A stretch of 64,000 nt of DNA from Symsagittifera roscoffensis (lineage: Eukaryota > Xenacoelomorpha > Acoela > Convolutidae): contig NC_087067.1 of the NCBI RefSeq assembly GCF_963678635.1, forward strand, positions 28,467,547 through 28,531,546, read 5' to 3'. The notes beneath the pieces are model-generated. The model ran no database searches and was not told where the DNA came from. It was given only the letters and a program-made list of their open reading frames with translations. Shown piece by piece: positions 54,402 through 64,000 of the stretch (within the stretch, counting starts at the first letter, position 1; every line of letters begins with the position of its first letter). Position numbers and translations under genes: made by a program.

Positions 54402-54890
54402 TCAAATATTTTTTTTTATGTAAGTAGACCTCTATGTCCCTTTCTGAAAATATTATATGTACGAAGGCGTACAGCTCTCTCAGATGCGGTTTTCCCCTTT
54501 TTTAATTTGAATCATATACTGGTAAAGAGAGAGAGAGGTCACTCCTCTCTCAACCAGGAAATCCCTGAGTCTAGTTTAGACCAGCACCAAGTTTTCTGGA
54601 TTCACGAGTTGTCTATCAGTGGCCTTTGTTACCAGGAAACATAAATATTCCCTGGTATCTGTGATGCAACAGGGGGCAGCGCTATCATCCCTCCTACACC
54701 AGGCCTCTGTTTCCACAAAAACTCGATACTGTTGTAATTTCTTTTAAACTCGGCCGCCAATGCTGTCTTAAAGCTTACATCCGCAGTTATCGCTATAGCG
54801 CTCGTACGTTCCGTGAGAATGAAATCACTGTCCGTGACAACGACAGTGTTTGCATAGTGGTTTGCTAGATCAAAATAAGATTCAAAAACT
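54402..54890 (-). pseudogene. Macro domain (ALC1/TARG1-like), copy B, frameshifted
   Basis: From about 54885 down, the minus strand encodes FESYFDLANHY, then TDSDFILTERTSAIA, ADVSFKTALAAEFKRNY and RPGVGGMIALPP in one frame. The strand/helix part (CFLVTKAT, NPENLVLV) and the end (RELYAFVHIIFS, IEVYL) are in other frames with two stops between. It matches the copy A domain throughout, with PGVGG instead of PGTGG. There is no start codon before it, and it follows the Pol tail, supporting a Pol-macro fusion in the ancestor. Confidence 0.75.
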
Positions 54891-54966
54891 TGTCCGAATG
54901 GTGGTTTTTTTTAGCATTTTTGCCATCCGTTTCCAGCTCTCCGGTTTCCCCCGCCGATTTTAGTTT

Positions 54967-56330
54967 TTAATCATCAGATTTTTGGTGTGGGTGAGTCCTA
55001 CCCCCACTCCCCGGACAAAAATATCCATCGACGTCCCCGTCGATCGCCCAAAATTGAGCAGATCGAGATTGGATTCTGGAACGCGTAAAGGACCATCTGG
55101 AGCGACCCAGTTGGACTCGGTATTGTCCTGACTGATGTACTTGATGCTGTTTTGGTCGACCCTTTGAATAGTCTAGATGGTCTCTTTCATTCAACTCGCA
55201 GGCAGGATCCACTATCAAACAGTCTTCCTCATTCATGTCAGCTGGGATATACCAGTCTTCTAATGAGTCATTGCGTGGCTTGATGTTTTTGTAATGAGCC
55301 GATCTTCCGGTGCTCAATCGATAAAAACGACCTCTGTCGTGTACTTCAGTTATTTGGAATGGACCACGCCATTTTTTCATCAATGTTTTGGTTCCTTTTG
55401 ATGGAACTACATCCTGAAACACCCAGACATAATCCCCGACCGAGTAAGCTTTTGCATCCGCAGTCCTTTCATCAATTTTCCTTTTTTGTCTGATTTGCGC
55501 CTGTTGCGTGTTCCTCCTGCATAAATCGTTGAGGTCCTGCTGCCTTCTGATCTCAGGGTAGAAGAATGCTAATGGAAGAGCTTTCTCGTGGCCAGTTAGC
55601 ATCATATGCGGACTTATTCCCGTGGTGGATTGTTCTGTGCTATTATAAGCGCCCGTCACTTGCGCCAAGTGTCTATCCGAGTCATCCATGTATCGTGAGC
55701 AATAAACTCTCAACATGGACACCAACGTGCGTTTTTGCCTTTCAACTAGGCCAATCGTTTGTGGTTCGAGTGGGCCTGTACCACCTGCGACCTCTTCATT
55801 AACTCCCTCGTGAGATCACTCACGAATGCTTTGCCATTGTCGGATTGGAATGTGATGGGGCAGCCGTGTCGCGCTATCCATACATTTACCAAGTGATCGC
55901 ACGTTTCTTCCGCTGATGCTGTCATGCAGGGTGCTGCCTCTGCGTACTTGGTGAAATGATCAATCATTACCAGCACTTGATTGTAGCCCGTGGCTGTCAT
56001 GCATATCTTCTGATGATCAATTTGCACCACCTTGTTGAATCCTGATGACTCTATTGAGTGCAGGGGAAACCTCAATTTCCTGGGGTCCTTCGCCTGTTGA
56101 CACGATAAGCATGCAGAGATCCACTTTTCACATGCCTTCTTCAAACCAGACAATTCGAACCGTTTCTGTATCTTATTGTACACTTTTTCCACGCCTTGAT
56201 GGCCCATCTGATCATATAAGAGAAAGAGCAATTCGGTTTGATACAACTGCGGTAACACTATCGACTTATATTTGTAAAGGATTTTGTCCTCTTCCTTGTG
56301 TTTACAGGCCACGATCCCGTCTTTGTTCAA
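54967..56330 (-). pseudogene. Integrase and Pol tail (copy B)
   Basis: Two frames. 55746-56330 has the zinc domain (MGHQG, CEKWISACLSCQ, first His replaced by Tyr in LLYDQMGH) and catalytic Asp in VQIDHQKIC and QSDNGKAF. 54967-55725 continues from the catalytic Glu region (GLVER, frame break near 55745) through STTGISPHMMLTGHE, a basic linker, and the GPF module KKWRGPFQITEVH. It ends PADMNEEDCLIVDPACELN and a degraded tail. Relative to copy A a few codons after FFYPE are missing. Confidence 0.9.
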
Positions 56331-56339
56331 GTACTACAA

Positions 56340-57434
56340 ATCCTTTCTTTTCAGATAAAATTGCTTCAAGATCTTATAGCTGTCCTCATCTAGATATCCT
56401 TAGTCAGGTGCTCCGTTCTTGATCCATCTCTTTAGATTGCTCGTCATTCTATCATTTCGTTTAGCCCTTAAGAGATCCGACAGCCGGTACTTGGCTTTCA
56501 GATACGTCTTCACCACGTGTAATTGTCCGCTTATTATTTCCGCGGCATGGGCATCATCCATCAACTTGAAGCACCAGATCTTTTTTTCAAGGGTGTTGCC
56601 TCCTGCTTTGATGGTTCCAGGTTGGCATGGATGACCGTAGCATACGGAAGTAATATGTTCGGACGTTTCGACACAGCTATCAACTCAAGCTCATCTGCAG
56701 CATTATCCCTCCTCTACAGTGCCCTCCTCATCGGTGTTATACCTGTCTCTGTCCGTGTCCTGATGCATTTCCCGATCCAACTCGCGCTATTTCCATTCCA
56801 CTAGCAAGGAATGAATTGCAATCTCCGATACATCAGAATTGGAAGTAGTTTCCGACGTGTTCTCCCAGGGCTGAGTCCTGGAGTCATCACTCGAGCCGAT
56901 GGATTCCACATCATTAAATTCCAACTTGTCTGTGATGTTTCTCGACTCCCCGGACAAAATTATGTCCATTGGTCGCTTTTAATTCGACTCCCCAGACAAT
57001 GTCTCGTCCCCAGATGAGCATTCCGAGCACGGCTCGTACTCTTCTTTTGCCTTTGTGAATTGAACTTTTCTCGTCACGCTGGATTTTGACTTGACCCTGA
57101 CTTCCTCAATGGTTTGGACCTTAATTGCTTCCTATGTTCCGTGTACGAAGTCCTCAACAAGACATCCTTCGGCATCGAGTTCACTAGCTGGTTCACTATC
57201 GACCGGCAGTCCTGTACACTATCCCGACTCTGGATGCTTACCGGCCTTTTCTCCGTGCTTTCAGTGATGGTCAACCGCTGCATGGTCTCCATCCACTCAT
57301 GATCATGCCGTTCAACCTCTCTATTTAGCAGTTCACGGAGTTTCAACATGACATCCGGTGCCACATTCGCCGTCTTGTTCAGTAGGGCTATGCTGTTGAT
57401 ACCCAGCCTGGTCAGATCTCGTCTAACAAGGTTT
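56340..57434 (-). pseudogene. Pol linker between RNase H and integrase (copy B)
   Basis: Fragments 57074-57364 (LKLRELLNREVERHDHEW, RSIVNQLVNSMPKDVL) and 56787-56969 (DIILSGESRNIT, SEIAIHSLLVEW) correspond to 1008-1610 of copy A. The LSGE motif occurs at 56946-56958 and in altered form at 56988-56999. The rest down to 56340 (LKAKYRLSDLL-like, KRWIKNGAPD-like) is frameshifted. Unusual for the family in length. Confidence 0.65.
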
Positions 57435-57748
57435 TCATCGAGCTAGCAAATCCAATGGAACCGGATCACCTTTCTCAAACAATTTTATCTCAGCAACCGT
57501 CTTCACTGGAAGTTCAGGTTTTCCTGGTATAGGGTGCCCAGACTTGTCAAGCCACCTGGTAAGTGGCAGTTTGTTGTACGTCTCCTTCTTCAGGAATGAA
57601 AACCCATCTTTGATTTCTACTTTATTGGCCTGCTTGTCAAGCCACTTGTCAAGCCACCTGGTGAGTGGCAGTTTGTTATACGTCTCCTTGTTCAGGAATG
57701 AAAATCCATCTTGGATTTCTACTTTATTGGCCTGCTTCACCTCTAATC
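57435..57748 (-). pseudogene. Pol linker after RNase H with in-frame 102-bp duplication (copy B)
   Basis: The segment QANKVEIKDGFSFL..ETYNKLPLTRWLDK is present twice (57545-57646 and 57647-57748), a 34-codon in-frame tandem duplication. Copy A has it once. It is followed by SGHPIPGKPELPV and GDPVPLDLL. Confidence 0.85.
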
Positions 57749-57759
57749 GCTCGTAAAAT

Positions 57760-58317
57760 TCGTCTTTTTACTGAGGCTATCGGCATTCTGGTGCTTGTCA
57801 CGGATTCGATGCTCTATAATCATGTGGTATCCATCCAGGCGCACAATTCAACGACAAATATAGCTTCGGTCCATTGAATAGGTTTTCAGCCAGCCAAGAG
57901 CACGATTGTCCACACGCAACTTGAAGGGAGCACTCCCTAAGTAGGCTCTGAATTTTCCACTAAAGTGATCACTGGAAATATCTCCGCTTTTGATGCACCG
58001 TACTTCAATTCAGTGTCGTTCAGGACCTTACTTCCATAGGCTATTGGTCGGAGAACGGTTCTCCCGTTCCACTCTTGTTCTTGGTGAAGTATGCCCGATC
58101 TCGCAACCACTGATGCGTTCGTGTCTAACATGAACATCCCCTTTTCTGTCGGCATGCCGAGGACATGAGCCTCGCAAAGTTTGCGCTAAATATTCTCAAA
58201 GAAGACCTGAGCCTCGTCAGTCCAGCTGAATTTCTTGCCTTTATTTCGCGTCAGTTTCTGCATGGGGTATATTTTGTCAGCATACCCTTTGATAAACTCT
58301 CGGTAGTAGTTAGCGAA
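57760..58317 (-). pseudogene. RNase H domain (copy B), degraded
   Basis: Frame 57937-58155 has MFMLDTNASVVARSG, IAYGSKVLNDTELKYGASKAEI. The TDAS Asp is Asn here, so the catalytic site is damaged. The rest (KLRVDNRALGW-like, DGYHMIIEHRIRDKHQNAD-like) is in other frames to about 57765. Confidence 0.8.
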
Positions 58318-59360
58318 TCAGAGGAAGCTCATCAATTGCGTGTCGGTCTTCGATTCTTTCCATGTTAACGCCGCTTCAACCACTTCGGGATCTGGTCTGA
58401 CCCCATGTTTATCTACAAGGCGGCCCAGACACTTGATTGAGTTTCTCAAGATTTCGCACTTTGAGGATTTGCACTTCAGACCCGCTTGTTTTATGCAACT
58501 AAAGACCTCATCTAGTCTCCTTATATGGTCCTCTAGCGTTAGTATTGCGATGATCACGTCATCAATATAATACATTATGAGGATGCCATACTTTTTAGTT
58601 ACATTCGTGAGTGCCTGAGCCATCAATCGTTGGAACGTGGCCGTAGCATTGCATAGTCCAAACGGCATTCTTTTCCAGTGGTAAAGCCTCAGTTCGCACG
58701 CAAAGCCTGTCTTCTTTCGAAAGTGTTTTCTGAGGGGCACTTGCCAGAACGCAGAGCCCAAATCCAGCATCGTGAAGAATTTTGCATCTCCTAACTTGGA
58801 GAGGCTCTCGTCGAAGCGGGGAATTGGGTATGAGTCCTTTATCGTTACTGCAGTCAGGTAGCGGAAATCACAACAAAATCTAAGTTTTCCCCTTTCTTTT
58901 TTACCATTTTGCCATGATCACGCCGCACGCCCACGGGGACTTCGACGGTTCGATCATGTCATAATCCATTAACATTTCAATTTCTTTTCTGCATGCTTCT
59001 GTTTTATGTGGGGTAATTCTCCTTGCCCTTCCATATGAGGTACCGAGCCCTCTTCTATTTCAATCTCATGTTCTACAAAATTGCAGCAACCTATATTGGC
59101 CTTATGCCTCAAAAAACGTCCGTGTTCCAATTTAACACCGCTCTTAGTGAGTCCAGTTCCTTATCCGATATTTTGCCTTTTAGATGATCTATCTCAGGTA
59201 GGACTGGCTTCGCTGCTAATTCTGTTTCTGTCGGTGTCTCAGGGGTATTTGAACATCTAGACAGCCTATCGTCTGTCCCTGATTTCATTGAAAACACTTT
59301 TTTAGAAGATTTCATTTCAATTATCCTCTTTAATATGCTTGGTTGGCATGCCAGGGACAC
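58318..59360 (-). pseudogene. Reverse transcriptase (copy B)
   Basis: Frame 58318-58770 has the core: LDLGSAFWQ (catalytic Asp3), RMPFGLCNATATFQR (34-48), YYIDD (Asp70/71), LKCKSSKCEILRNSIKCLG and PDPEVVEAALTW. The N-terminal part (58771-59108) is frameshifted but shows the EHEIEIEEG and PYPIPR-like remnants, and 59109-59360 holds LPEIDHLKGKISDKELDSL...DVF, the usual start of Ty3/gypsy RT. It copies element RNA into DNA. Not functional. Confidence 0.92.
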
Positions 59361-59668
59361 CTAGTAACGTCAAATTTCTTAAAGTTCTCCACACTCTGAT
59401 AGTCTGTACTCAGAGGCAATGTTTAGCCACGCTTCCTTCCTCGTTGTATCGTCACCGTGGTTGCCTCTGTGTTCAACAACACACTCACACACAGTCCGCT
59501 CTGAGTGAGTAAGAAGCTTCTTCCTAAAATAGCTGAGCTTTTATTGTTTGGATTTGGAACCAGACACACATCTCTGTTGTTGCTAAGCTCAATTTGGTTC
59601 CTCGTCCTAAATGTCGGTATCACAGCCTTACCTTCAAACCTAACCTTCCTATCTAGGAAAATTGGCAT
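59361..59668 (-). pseudogene. Pol segment between protease and RT (copy B)
   Basis: PIFLDRKVRFEGKAVIPTFRT, CLVPNPNNKSSAILGRSF and LNTEATTVTIQRGRKRG. This resembles the beta-rich region after the protease in Ty3/gypsy Pol that ends 'i..G..lG'. No separate function known. Confidence 0.7.
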
Positions 59669-59682
59669 TTTTGCTTGGTTAA

Positions 59683-60300
59683 TCAGGATTTCTTATACTT
59701 CCTATCAGGGTCCTTGATTCTTATCAGCCCGTCGTTGAGGTCAATTGTGACATCGAAATTGCGCATAAAATCCTGTCCTAGGATGAACTGGTTGGACTCA
59801 TCAAGAGTCTCGGCGACCAGGAAACTCATCCAGAGATGTCTCCCTCCTAGTTGCAACGAGATGATAGGGGTCCTTCCGGTCACGTATATTGCACCCTGTT
59901 TAGCCGCTGCCAATCTGATGTTAATCGAAATCAGATCCAACCTATCAAAACCCATGTCGGTCCAAGTGCTCCCAGGCATGACTCTGACCACTGCTCCGGT
60001 GTCTAATAGTCCCTTCACGGAGAGTTGTCTACCCTGCATGTCCAGTACATGCGCGGCCAGATCGGCTTCACAGCCTATGTGGACTGCATCTTGTTCGAGC
60101 AATGCGTTGTGTCCGATTCGTCGAACCTTAAGCTCTTGTCGACTAACATGGGTGTGGCCTACCTGGTCAGCTGCAAAAGTCACGTGAGCTTTAGTGTAAA
60201 TATTTATTACATCCACGTTCATCAAAATCGGATATGGGACATGGACTTCGATGTGATGTCCATCTACTTTTATTAGTCTTGGACTTCCTGTTGTGAGCAA
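59683..60300 (-). pseudogene. Retropepsin-like aspartic protease (copy B)
   Basis: Aspartic protease that would cut Gag-Pol. The active site LLDTGAVVRVMPG has Asp100 of this 205-codon frame. Flap region ITGR-like (YVTGRTPIISLQLGG), and FILGQDFMRNFDVTIDLNDGLI fits the ILG-x-DF motif of Ty3/gypsy proteases. About 80 residues before it (RRIGHNALLEQDAVHIG) link to Gag. Confidence 0.9.
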
Positions 60301-60303
60301 CGC

Positions 60304-62946
60304 TCACACTGCCCTAGAGTCCAACTTGGAATCGTTCTTTTTCAGGTAGTCCGAGTAGATGTCTAGGTGTACTAGCGCGATCTCAGATGGCTCGCTCAAG
60401 TTCTTCGCCATTTGATGGCCCGCGACCGACAAGATTGACATTATTTTCGTCCCTTCTCTTGTCATGCCGAAGGTCTTCCCCGAGATGACATTCAACTTTA
60501 GACCCTGCTTCCTGGGTTCCTGGTTGTCCTCTTCCTTCGTCGATCTTCCCAGAATCTCAAATTTCTCGCGGCGCTCTGTATTCTCCAATTGTGACCTTAC
60601 CCACTGCTCAACCTCTTTGGTGGCCATATCTTTCTGAACATTCTGTATTGCGGTCCGTGCCGCCAGGCCATAATCCACTTTGAGCGCACCGGCTGACTCT
60701 GCCTCCAGGCTTGAAGCAATCGCCTCATCAGGTAAGGTTTTCACTTTCTTGTTTGTGACTTCTTTCTTTCGTGACCCAGCTTCTTTCATCGACTTGCGTT
60801 GACCCCCGAAACTGCCTCTTCATGGCGGGGGTGCTTCGCGTCTACTACCGCATTCCAGAATTGAGTGCAATCCGATTTGAAAAGTCCCTCCAAGTTGCAG
60901 AAGAAGCATCTCGGTCCATATCTCATTATGAGTCCTCTCACATACTCTTCCTAGTCCTCATCGGTCGCATCAACGGCGTCAAGAAAGTAGCCTATTGCCT
61001 TCATGTTTTGATTGTAAACAGAACAGGCGGAACAATGGCGGTCCATCGAAGCCCAATTCGCGGATGACCTCCTCTTATCTATATCGTCACGAGGCCTATA
61101 CCAACTGGAGTTCGTGCCAGTGTTTTTCCCACTGTAGTTACCGTAATTGCTGTAACGATTTTGCACCCTTGGTTTTATGAGCAAGTACTCATGCGACTTC
61201 ATACGCAAATCATCGGGCGTGGGCACCTGGTCCAGCGATAGGGTTAAGTGTGTGGCCAACATGGTTTTTAGCTCGTCACTTTTTACTCCATCCGTGAACT
61301 TCGAGGCGATGGCCAAGTTTCGCGCCAATATGCTCTCGTCTGGTTTGCTCCTCTTTCTGAGTAACTCAAAGTCATCCAAAACTTGTCTATGGATTCGTCA
61401 TCTCTTTGACGCCTCTTTTCAAACTTCTCCATAGCTTGATGCCCCTGTACACCTGAGCCGAAACGATTCAGCAAGATGTCGAATATCTTGCGAGCGCTGT
61501 ACCGTTCATTAGTCCTTTTCGCCATTATACATTATACCTCGAGGTTGCTTGTCAGTGCGCTTCATTCCTGTTTCTTGGAGAGATTCTCTTCCTAAAAATG
61601 TAACTTCATCACCTCGATCCAGGTATCAATACAGCTATCTGATTCGTCCTTACATGACTTTGGCTTTTTGAGTGTCCTTCTTGACTTTTCTCCTCTCTCA
61701 GTTGACTTCGAGAGTTTGGTGATGAACGTTTCAAGAGATATATTCAAGGGCTCAAACATGCACTGATCTGACTTGTGGCATAATGGGCAACCGTGTCCCC
61801 GAGGTGGCATCCTCCTCCGGTGGGACTGAATTCGTCCAACCCGGCCTCGACGGCGCTGTCCTGGGTCTCTTCCTATGATTAGACTCGAAATTTGTTCTTG
61901 ACCTCGACTGGGCTCCGGTACGGCTACGGGCTCCATCTCCATCAGTCGCCTGGCATGAGTCCTCTCTTGGAGAAGGACGCTTCTCCCGATTGCTTTCGTT
62001 TAAGATCTCGTCTAGCTTCCGTATCATCAGTTCAGATTTGGCATCTAACCTTTTCTCCAGGCTGGTCATCGTATAAACATAGGTATCGTCATGAACGTTC
62101 AGCAACCGCTCGATCTCTCTCGTCATCCTAATGTCTCTTTCTTCTGACTCCTTGGCTGCTAGAGCCAAGCGCTCTGCTAAGCATTGATCGGTGTTCCGAA
62201 TCAATTGGGCCTGATTGGTTTTCGCTTGTGATTTCACACCCGCTAGCTCATCTCGCAACTTCTCTTGACCTTGCTGATACCTCTCTTCGACTCGATCTAA
62301 TCTCTTGGTCATGTCCCGTCGCAACTCTTCGAGGCCTGTCTTTACAGCGGCAAACATGTCAATCAAGTAGCTAGCGGTTCCCAGCACTGGGGTAAGACCC
62401 AGAGACGATGACGTCAATTGAGGTTGCAGCCTGGTACTCGACGATGCACCACCTTTCTGTGTGCCCATCGACATCATCAGCCTGTCGTATGTCGACGACG
62501 CTCCCATCGTTATCCTGTCTGACATTGGTCTAGTTGGCGAGTCAGACAATCCATCAGTTCGGAGTGACTTGATGCGTTCATCGTACATCGTCTTGAAGCT
62601 TTTTTTCGCTTTTAAGTTAGGTTACTCCTCCCTCGGGCTTATTCTCGACATCATCGCATTCTTGCCCTGTTTGTTTAGAGAGGATTGTTTCTTTCTCCAC
62701 CTGTTGCTCTTAATCTCCGATTTGGATGTTCCCCTGAACAATAGTTCTTCTCGCGCTTCCCTATCGGAACGCTCCGAGGCCTCCTCCGTTATTTCAACTT
62801 CCTCCCATTCAAAGTCCTCGCCTGGCTCTTCCAGGTCCGCGTGATGGTGATGGTCGGGTCGGATCAGCTTTTACTCCCTCTCCTCGAAGGGTCCGTTGGT
62901 GTCTCACTCGCCGGTCCGGCCTCAGCACTTCGCCCTTCATCACCAT
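60304..62946 (-). pseudogene. Gag (copy B), broken
   Basis: The frame likely starts near the ATG at 62944-62946. An acidic N-terminus (DLEEPGEDFEWEEVEITEE, with one TAA near 62629) leads to a coiled coil (61752-62588; GLEELRRDMTKRLDRVEE), an Arg-rich part, and HGCPLCHKSDQC. Capsid-like helices follow in several frames: CIDTWIEVMKLHF, YSARKIFDILLNRFGSGVQG, AMEKFEKRRQRDDESIDKF, ARNLAIASKFTDGVKSDEL, resembling Retrotrans_gag. The zinc knuckle (60867-60908) is C-x2-C-x4-L-x4-C with Leu where His is expected. The end (60304-60789) holds the KLNVISGKTFGMTREGTKI and SVAGHQMAKNLSEPSE linker to the protease. Confidence 0.8.
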
Positions 62947-63653
62947 TGAGGTTTTTCTCGCTTCCCAGAAACCGAAACCGCTCACTGAAAGACCAATTTG
63001 ACCTCTAGTCGTTGCTTTGTCAGCAAAAACGTCGGAAACGCTGCTAATCGTGGATCGGCTACGCCGTGATTAAACTTTCGCGTGATTCCCGTATTTAGCC
63101 TGGAAACCTTAGTTATATCTCCAAACGAGTTTCTACGCTGCATGTCTTGTGACTAATAATAATTTTAATGCAAATTGACGACAATGCACAAGTGCCGCAA
63201 AATTTTTTAAAAAATTTGCCTAAGCTGGGTTTTTCTATCTTTTCAAATATCAAAATATCTTTTCAACCTCTCAGAGATCCTATGAGTGACTCGGCTCAAG
63301 TTACACAAAGGGCCTGCTTAGTGTTAAGATATTACTACTCCACTCATTTACCTGGTATAACAATATCCAATATCACAAATTTTTACAGGATATTATAACT
63401 AACACACAAAACACAATTAACAACTAGATAAGATTACAATATAGGTGACAACGATCTTTTTGTTCAGGGTCACTTTACCGCTACAGACGTATCAAATCAC
63501 TGCCTCGTTTAAAATCAAACAACATTTTATAAAAGAGCAGTGATGGTTTTAGTAACAGATAATTAAAGTTTAGTCTTAATGAAAAAGACTTCCCTCGATT
63601 GGAACAATGCAAAAAAACAACAGGCCATCCCAAAATCACCATAAAAACGTCGA
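62947..63653 (-). other. 5' leader of element B
   Basis: About 700 bp between the 5' LTR and gag. No convincing primer-binding site complementary to a tRNA 3' end was recognised next to the LTR. A donor-like CCAG|GTAAAT lies at 63352/63351 on the minus strand. Confidence 0.6.
63346..63355 (-). promoter_or_regulatory. Candidate 5' splice donor in leader (copy B)
   Basis: CCAG|GTAAAT fits the U1 consensus and sits before gag, where a donor for a spliced ORF2 mRNA would be expected. Only one copy is in the window, so conservation could not be tested. Confidence 0.25.
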
Positions 63654-64000
63654 TGTAACAATCGCCCAAATACTACACAGTGACGGAGCGTAGAAAAAGC
63701 ACATACTAACGACCGGCGGGCGTCAGTTACCTATATTCTACTCATTCTCGACTTAGCCAGTTTTTCACCGTCTCGACTTAGCCAGTTGATTTTCTGGTCT
63801 GTTTCGGGCTAAGTAAAAAGTTATTATTTTTAGACCATCAGTCATGCGACTTTTAATCAGCTTCCATTTACATGCGAAAATAATCACATAGCTGGGTCTC
63901 GGATCCCCAGACTACATGACTATCATTAAAAACACGGCTCAAATATCCTATTTTACTATGTTTTTTGTGACAGTTCTATATTAAATCCATTGGAGATGAA
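63654..64000 (-). repeat. 5' LTR of element B (3' part only)
   Basis: It starts TGTAACAATCG at 63654 and matches 38335 and 44674 over the whole visible length. It has the ~60 bp missing from the 3' LTR, and a small tandem TCGACTTAGCCAG not in the others. Roughly 1.2 kb lies outside the window. Confidence 0.9.

Larger units (their letters stand above)
44674..64000 (-). mobile_element. Giant Ty3/gypsy-type LTR element, copy B
   Basis: On the minus strand: 5' LTR (63654 to beyond the window), leader, gag, protease, RT, RNase H, integrase, macro domain, ORF2 and 3' LTR (44674-46204). The internal region is about 17.4 kb and the full length about 20.5 kb. All genes carry frameshifts or stops. ORF2 has a 1-kb internal deletion relative to copy A. 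It is from a different subfamily than copy A, judged from diverged LTRs and proteins. Confidence 0.93.

Noticed and set aside
63600-63653. tRNA primer-binding site next to the 5' LTR of B
   Set aside because: The bases after the LTR (TCGACGTTTTTATGG on the minus strand) do not start with the usual TGG complement of a tRNA end. TGGTGATTTTGGG lies 13 bases further but I could not match it to a tRNA.
1-64000. tRNA or rRNA genes
   Set aside because: No cloverleaf-like A/B box pairs or rRNA stretches were recognised by eye. A tRNAscan or Infernal run would be needed to exclude them.

Overview
This looks like repeat-rich animal DNA with almost no host coding sequence. It contains Ty3/gypsy and BEL/Pao retroelement coding regions, and BEL/Pao elements are known only from animals. 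The AT-rich spacers, and a resemblance of the large accessory proteins to families I associate with nematode retroelements, make a nematode the best guess. That is inference and I could not check it.

The main content is two diverged, decayed copies of one unusually large LTR retroelement. Copy A (+ strand, 1-16685) enters the window inside reverse transcriptase. It then shows RNase H, integrase, a macro domain, a long accessory region (ORF2, about 4.8-15.0 kb) and a 1.6-kb LTR. Copy B (- strand, 64000 down to 44674) has the 5' LTR (partly outside the window), leader, gag, protease, RT, RNase H, integrase, macro domain, ORF2 and the 3' LTR. With LTRs of about 1.53 kb and an internal region of about 17.4 kb, copy B is roughly 20.5 kb. 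Typical Ty3/gypsy elements are 5-9 kb. ORF2 sits where an envelope gene would be. It starts with a small acidic protein and a coiled-coil region, then an SGNH (GDSL) hydrolase, a possible second SGNH-like region, and about 2,300 codons of unknown but copy-conserved protein. Both copies have a polypyrimidine-AG acceptor-like site just before ORF2, so ORF2 is probably expressed by splicing.

Layout. 1-16685: element A, which ends exactly inside the RNase H coding region of an older BEL/Pao element. 16686-18480: that BEL/Pao pol remnant, on the same strand. 18480-36290: AT-rich non-coding DNA with a dispersed repeat family of about 0.8 kb (19.15-23.58 kb), a near-900-bp palindrome, a foldback element, a 384-bp tandem array, one copy of a TIR-bearing repeat and two weak small-gene candidates. 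36290-42982: a second TIR-repeat copy, an AT-rich spacer, and a duplicated LTR plus 3' end of element B. 43000-64000: the spacer again and then element B itself. The last two blocks form a tandem segmental duplication with a unit of about 6.4 kb.

Every retroelement gene here carries stops or frameshifts, so none is likely to be active. The two copies keep different catalytic residues, and comparing them shows which features are ancestral: the macro domain joined to Pol, the SGNH serine, the acceptor-like site, a repeated TTTGTCCGGGGAG motif, and a TAG directly after the SGNH domain. No tRNA, rRNA or CRISPR array was seen.
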